This document shows positions 6,329 through 8,227 of a stretch of DNA of 8,227 nucleotides, piece after piece. The position numbers and the translations under genes are program-made. Source of the DNA: an uncultured Blautia sp. (GTDB lineage: Bacteria > Bacillota > Clostridia > Lachnospirales > Lachnospiraceae); the NCBI GenBank assembly GCA_934424575.1, contig CAKRXU010000061.1, forward strand, positions 1-8,227. The letters run 5' to 3'. The notes below the pieces were generated by a model. That model had not been told where the DNA came from. It worked only from the letters and a program-made list of their open reading frames with translations, and searched no databases. Position 1 is the first letter of the stretch; every line of letters begins with the position of its first letter.

Positions 6329-6333
6329 GAAAT
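6318..6333. promoter_or_regulatory. Inverted repeat over the -35 box, possible TetR operator
   Basis: ATTTCT (6318-6323) and AGAAAT (6328-6333) form a dyad with a four-base centre that covers the TTGACA box of the tetR-degV promoter. Position and symmetry fit a repressor site. The arms are short and AT-rich, so chance is possible. Confidence 0.35.
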
Positions 6334-6341
6334 GAGAGCAT

Positions 6342-6384
6342 AAAAAGAGAGGTGAGAAAAAATTTTTAATCTTCTCTCACCTCT
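6342..6384 (-). terminator. Rho-independent terminator after the Rpn remnant
   Basis: A perfect 10-bp stem (6348-6357 with 6375-6384) continues into an AT-rich inner part. On the minus strand it is followed by C and five T (6342-6346). It sits about 40 bases after the stop of the truncated nuclease gene and just upstream of the tetR promoter, shielding it from read-through. Confidence 0.8.
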
Positions 6385-6425
6385 TGGACTTTAAATATCC
6401 GTAGTTTTCTATAAATAGATTGTCT

Positions 6426-7064
6426 TTATTTCTTGAGCATATTAAGGTAGCTATTTCTCTCTTCTTTCGGTATCTGCAGTGCATCCATAGCCTGTTCAAT
6501 TGTCCAGCCCATACTTTCCATAAGTTTTCGGATAGATGTAGCGATACCTTCTGTGATTCCATATGCCTTTCCTTTGACAATCCCTTTCTGTTCCACACTA
6601 TCACTCAGATTACACATTTCCGACACCTCTCTTTCTAATTCCTGCGTCATCTTAATAGAAAAATCTTCCTGCAATATACGCTTTTTCTCTTCTGCATTCC
6701 TCTCAGATGACAATAACACTTCCAGCAGTTTCAGAATTCCTGTTGTATTAGTGTCTTCTGCATCTCCAAGACAAATTACAATTGCTGTCATCAAGTCATA
6801 ATTCTTTGTACTTTCACTGAATTTGCCAATCATTTTTTCTTCTTTTATAGAATACTTATTAATCGTATTCTTCCTGTAATTTGGAGGATTCATGCAGATA
6901 AAAATGCTGTAAACCTTCTTTATCTTCTCATAATGAGAATTTGTAAAGTCTGTGCCATACTGACTTGAAACTAATCGACAACAATAATACAGATTTCTTT
7001 TTACAATCGGATATCCCGGGTAGAAATCATTTTTGCTAATGTGCTTTCTACTTTCATCCACCAC
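6426..7064 (-). pseudogene. 5'-truncated Rpn-family PD-(D/E)XK nuclease (transposase-like, COG5464)
   Basis: The open frame of 212 residues matches the C-terminal half of the Rpn/PDDEXK_2 nuclease family common in Lachnospiraceae. It has DFYPGYPIVKRNLYYCCRLVSSQYGT (13-38), IFICMNPP (54-61), NKYSIKEEKMIG (69-80), LLEVLLSSERNAEEKK (113-128) and the final MGWTIEQAMDALQIPKEER (185-203). Full-length relatives are longer, and their catalytic Asp and Glu-x-Gln lie just before DFYPGYP. Here that stretch is replaced by unrelated sequence with an in-frame stop about seven codons upstream of the first GTG. The only starts are GTG codons at 7064 or 7061, with a poor ribosome binding site. No upstream remnant is visible in 7065-7315. 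I infer an inactive, N-terminally deleted copy. The C-terminal half and terminator are preserved, so loss is probably recent, or the short protein still has a use. Intact relatives promote RecA-independent DNA exchange in E. coli. Confidence 0.8.
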
Positions 7065-7252
7065 AAGCCTTTCTACGAACTATTTGTTCTTATTCTAATG
7101 ATAACATAGGATTTGTTGTTTGTGTATAAACTTTCTGTAAACTCTAGAATTCTCTTTTAGTAATGGTAACTCCCCATTCTACTGAATGTATTCTCAGAAA
7201 AAAAGAAAGTTTTCTCCTGATTCCACCAATACCCCTTCTATATTTTTGACAC

Positions 7253-7281
7253 TGGACATCTTTTCTTCTGTTTGTTACTAT
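7253..7281 (+). promoter_or_regulatory. Candidate promoter of the second yitT-like gene
   Basis: TGGACA (7253-7258, five of six) and TACTAT (7276-7281, four of six) are 17 bases apart. A perfect TTGACA at 7246-7251 lies just upstream but has no -10 box at a usable distance. The predicted leader is about 28 nt and runs into the AGGAGG site. It is the only plausible promoter I see in the 251-base gap. Confidence 0.4.
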
Positions 7282-7300
7282 TACAAAATAAAATAATTTC

Positions 7301-7318
7301 AGGAGGTGAGGTCTATTG
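7301..7318 (+). promoter_or_regulatory. Strong ribosome binding site deciding a TTG start
   Basis: AGGAGGTGA (7301-7309) matches the anti-Shine-Dalgarno sequence fully and stands nine bases (counted from AGGAGG) before TTG at 7316-7318. No in-frame ATG lies near it. The first in-frame methionine is deep in the membrane domain, at residue 115, so the TTG is the real start. Confidence 0.85.
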
Positions 7319-8152
7319 AATAAAAAATTCAAAGAACTATTCTCGTATCTCGCAATCATTGCCGGAGCATTGATAGCCAGTTTTTCCGTTGCCTGTATTT
7401 TGCTTCCCAATGATGCAATTGATTATGGAACTGCCGGAATCGCAATTATCATAAGTCGGCTTACCGGTTATAATCTGTCTCTTTGCGTTCTCATTGTTTT
7501 TCTCCCGTTTCTTGCTGCTGGCATTTTTCTGCTCGGAAAACATTTCTTTGCAAAAACATTTACTGGTTTTATCGTATATACCCTTGGGCTTGCCTATTTT
7601 GAAAAAATTCCGTTTGAGCTTAATACAGAGCATTTTCTCGCGGTCGCATTTGGTGGAATGATACTTGGAATCGGACTTTCACTTATTCTTCGAAATGGCG
7701 GCTGTATTGATGGTTCGGAAATTTTTGCCAATATTATTGTAAAACATATCTATAACCACACCGGAAAAGATTACAGTATTTCCTATTTATTAGTTGGTTT
7801 CAATATCTGTGTATATGTTGCTGTATTTGTATTAATTAATCGTGATGCAGCTATGCTGAGTCTTCTTGTGTACATTATTGCCACAGCCATCATCGATCAT
7901 TTCACAGATCACTATGAAGCTATCAAGCAGGTCACAATTATCACAAAAAATCCTGATGAGATCATACGGGAAATAAAAGAAGATCTGAATAAGACATGCA
8001 CCATCATCAACTCCTCTGGTGTCATTGCCGGGGACAATAAGACTCTGATCTGTTATGTGAATTACTTTGAATTACAGCAAATCAAAAAAATCATTTCGAA
8101 GAACAAGGGAACTTTCAGCACAGTTTCCACTATTGAAGAAATCCTTCGATAG
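7316..8152 (+). CDS. YitT-family membrane protein (DUF161 + DUF2179), copy 2
   Basis: This is a 278-residue membrane protein, begun at TTG. Hydrophobic segments lie at about residues 10-30, 54-73, 80-97, 108-126 and 156-194. The DUF161 signature NGGCIDGSEIFANII (127-141) is the GGxxDGSE form, unlike NASSGGLDI in the copy at 728-1582, so the two belong to different subgroups rather than being a recent duplication. The segment HFLAVAFGGMILGIGLSLILRNGG is typical of YitT proteins. The C-terminal DUF2179 domain spans about 203-278: QVTIITKNPDEI, then CTIINSSGVIAGDNKTLICYV and a final STIEEILR. The role of the family is unknown. It is monocistronic as far as the window shows, with an AT-rich composition like its surroundings and no clear terminator in the 75 bases that follow. 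Confidence 0.9.
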   Translation: MNKKFKELFSYLAIIAGALIASFSVACILLPNDAIDYGTAGIAIIISRLTGYNLSLCVLIVFLPFLAAGIFLLGKHFFAKTFTGFIVYTLGLAYFEKIPFELNTEHFLAVAFGGMILGIGLSLILRNGGCIDGSEIFANIIVKHIYNHTGKDYSISYLLVGFNICVYVAVFVLINRDAAMLSLLVYIIATAIIDHFTDHYEAIKQVTIITKNPDEIIREIKEDLNKTCTIINSSGVIAGDNKTLICYVNYFELQQIKKIISKNKGTFSTVSTIEEILR

Positions 8153-8227
8153 AGGGTGTAAAAATTCTTGTGTCTATGGAAAGTAAATCTTTCTGATAAG
8201 AAATAGATATGTAAGATTTTGCTGTCG

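Noticed and set aside
5845..6369. 174-codon plus-strand frame over the tetR gene and its promoter
   Set aside because: It is antisense to the TetR coding sequence and runs into the promoter and terminator region. No family resemblance.
7144..7410. 88-codon minus-strand frame across the second yitT leader
   Set aside because: It overlaps the start of a convincing gene, lacks a ribosome binding site and shows no domain.
8178..8193. Small hairpin GAAAG/CTTTC after the second yitT gene
   Set aside because: Only five weak base pairs and no T run follow, so it does not qualify as a terminator.
1..8227. CRISPR array, defence island or prophage
   Set aside because: I saw no spaced direct repeats, no cas or phage structural genes and no recognised defence-gene set. 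The Rpn remnant and insertion-sequence end are the only mobile-type traces.

Overview
The window looks like chromosomal DNA from a gut Firmicute, most likely a Lachnospiraceae-type Clostridia. The evidence is moderate to low GC content, strong AGGAGG-type ribosome binding sites, frequent short intergenic gaps, a DUF362/ferredoxin protein, a DegV protein, and a remnant of the Rpn/PD-(D/E)XK nuclease family in the form typical of that group. The genus cannot be fixed from the sequence alone.

Layout. Positions 1-77 are the extreme right end of an IS200/IS605-type element: the last 19 codons of tnpB, then the terminal hairpin and a TCAA end. Next comes a two-gene rightward unit: a ProX/YbaK-type prolyl-tRNA editing protein (135-695) and a YitT-family membrane protein (728-1582). 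A strong, probably two-way terminator (1588-1620) separates it from a leftward neurotransmitter:sodium symporter family transporter (1619-2992). Upstream of the transporter, also leftward but with its own terminator, lies a DUF362 protein carrying two [4Fe-4S] motifs (3141-4265). It is divergent from a MerR-family regulator (4345-4749), and a perfect 20-bp palindrome lies between them. Converging on the MerR gene is a leftward tetR-degV pair (6207 to 4760), driven by an almost consensus promoter at 6300-6328. A 5'-truncated Rpn nuclease gene (7064-6426) with its own terminator follows. The window closes with a second, divergent YitT-family gene (7316-8152) that starts at TTG behind a perfect Shine-Dalgarno sequence. 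From about 6210 to the end the DNA is visibly more AT-rich than the rest.

How the parts relate. Most of the window is ordinary accessory-core chromosome: translation quality control, amino-acid uptake, fatty-acid-binding DegV and membrane proteins. The best-supported regulatory logic is the MerR/DUF362 divergent pair. The DUF362 promoter has the over-long 19-bp spacer of MerR-activated promoters, with the dyad inside it, and the -10 box of merR sits at the centre of the same dyad, which suggests activation of DUF362 and autorepression of merR. The second unit is tetR-degV, with a dyad over the -35 box. No phage, CRISPR, rRNA or tRNA sequence was seen. I see no clear defence system; the least understood module is MerR-DUF362.

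No gap without a gene exceeds 300 bases. The longest, 7065-7315, holds only a candidate promoter and the ribosome binding site of the last gene. 8153-8227 holds nothing I can identify.
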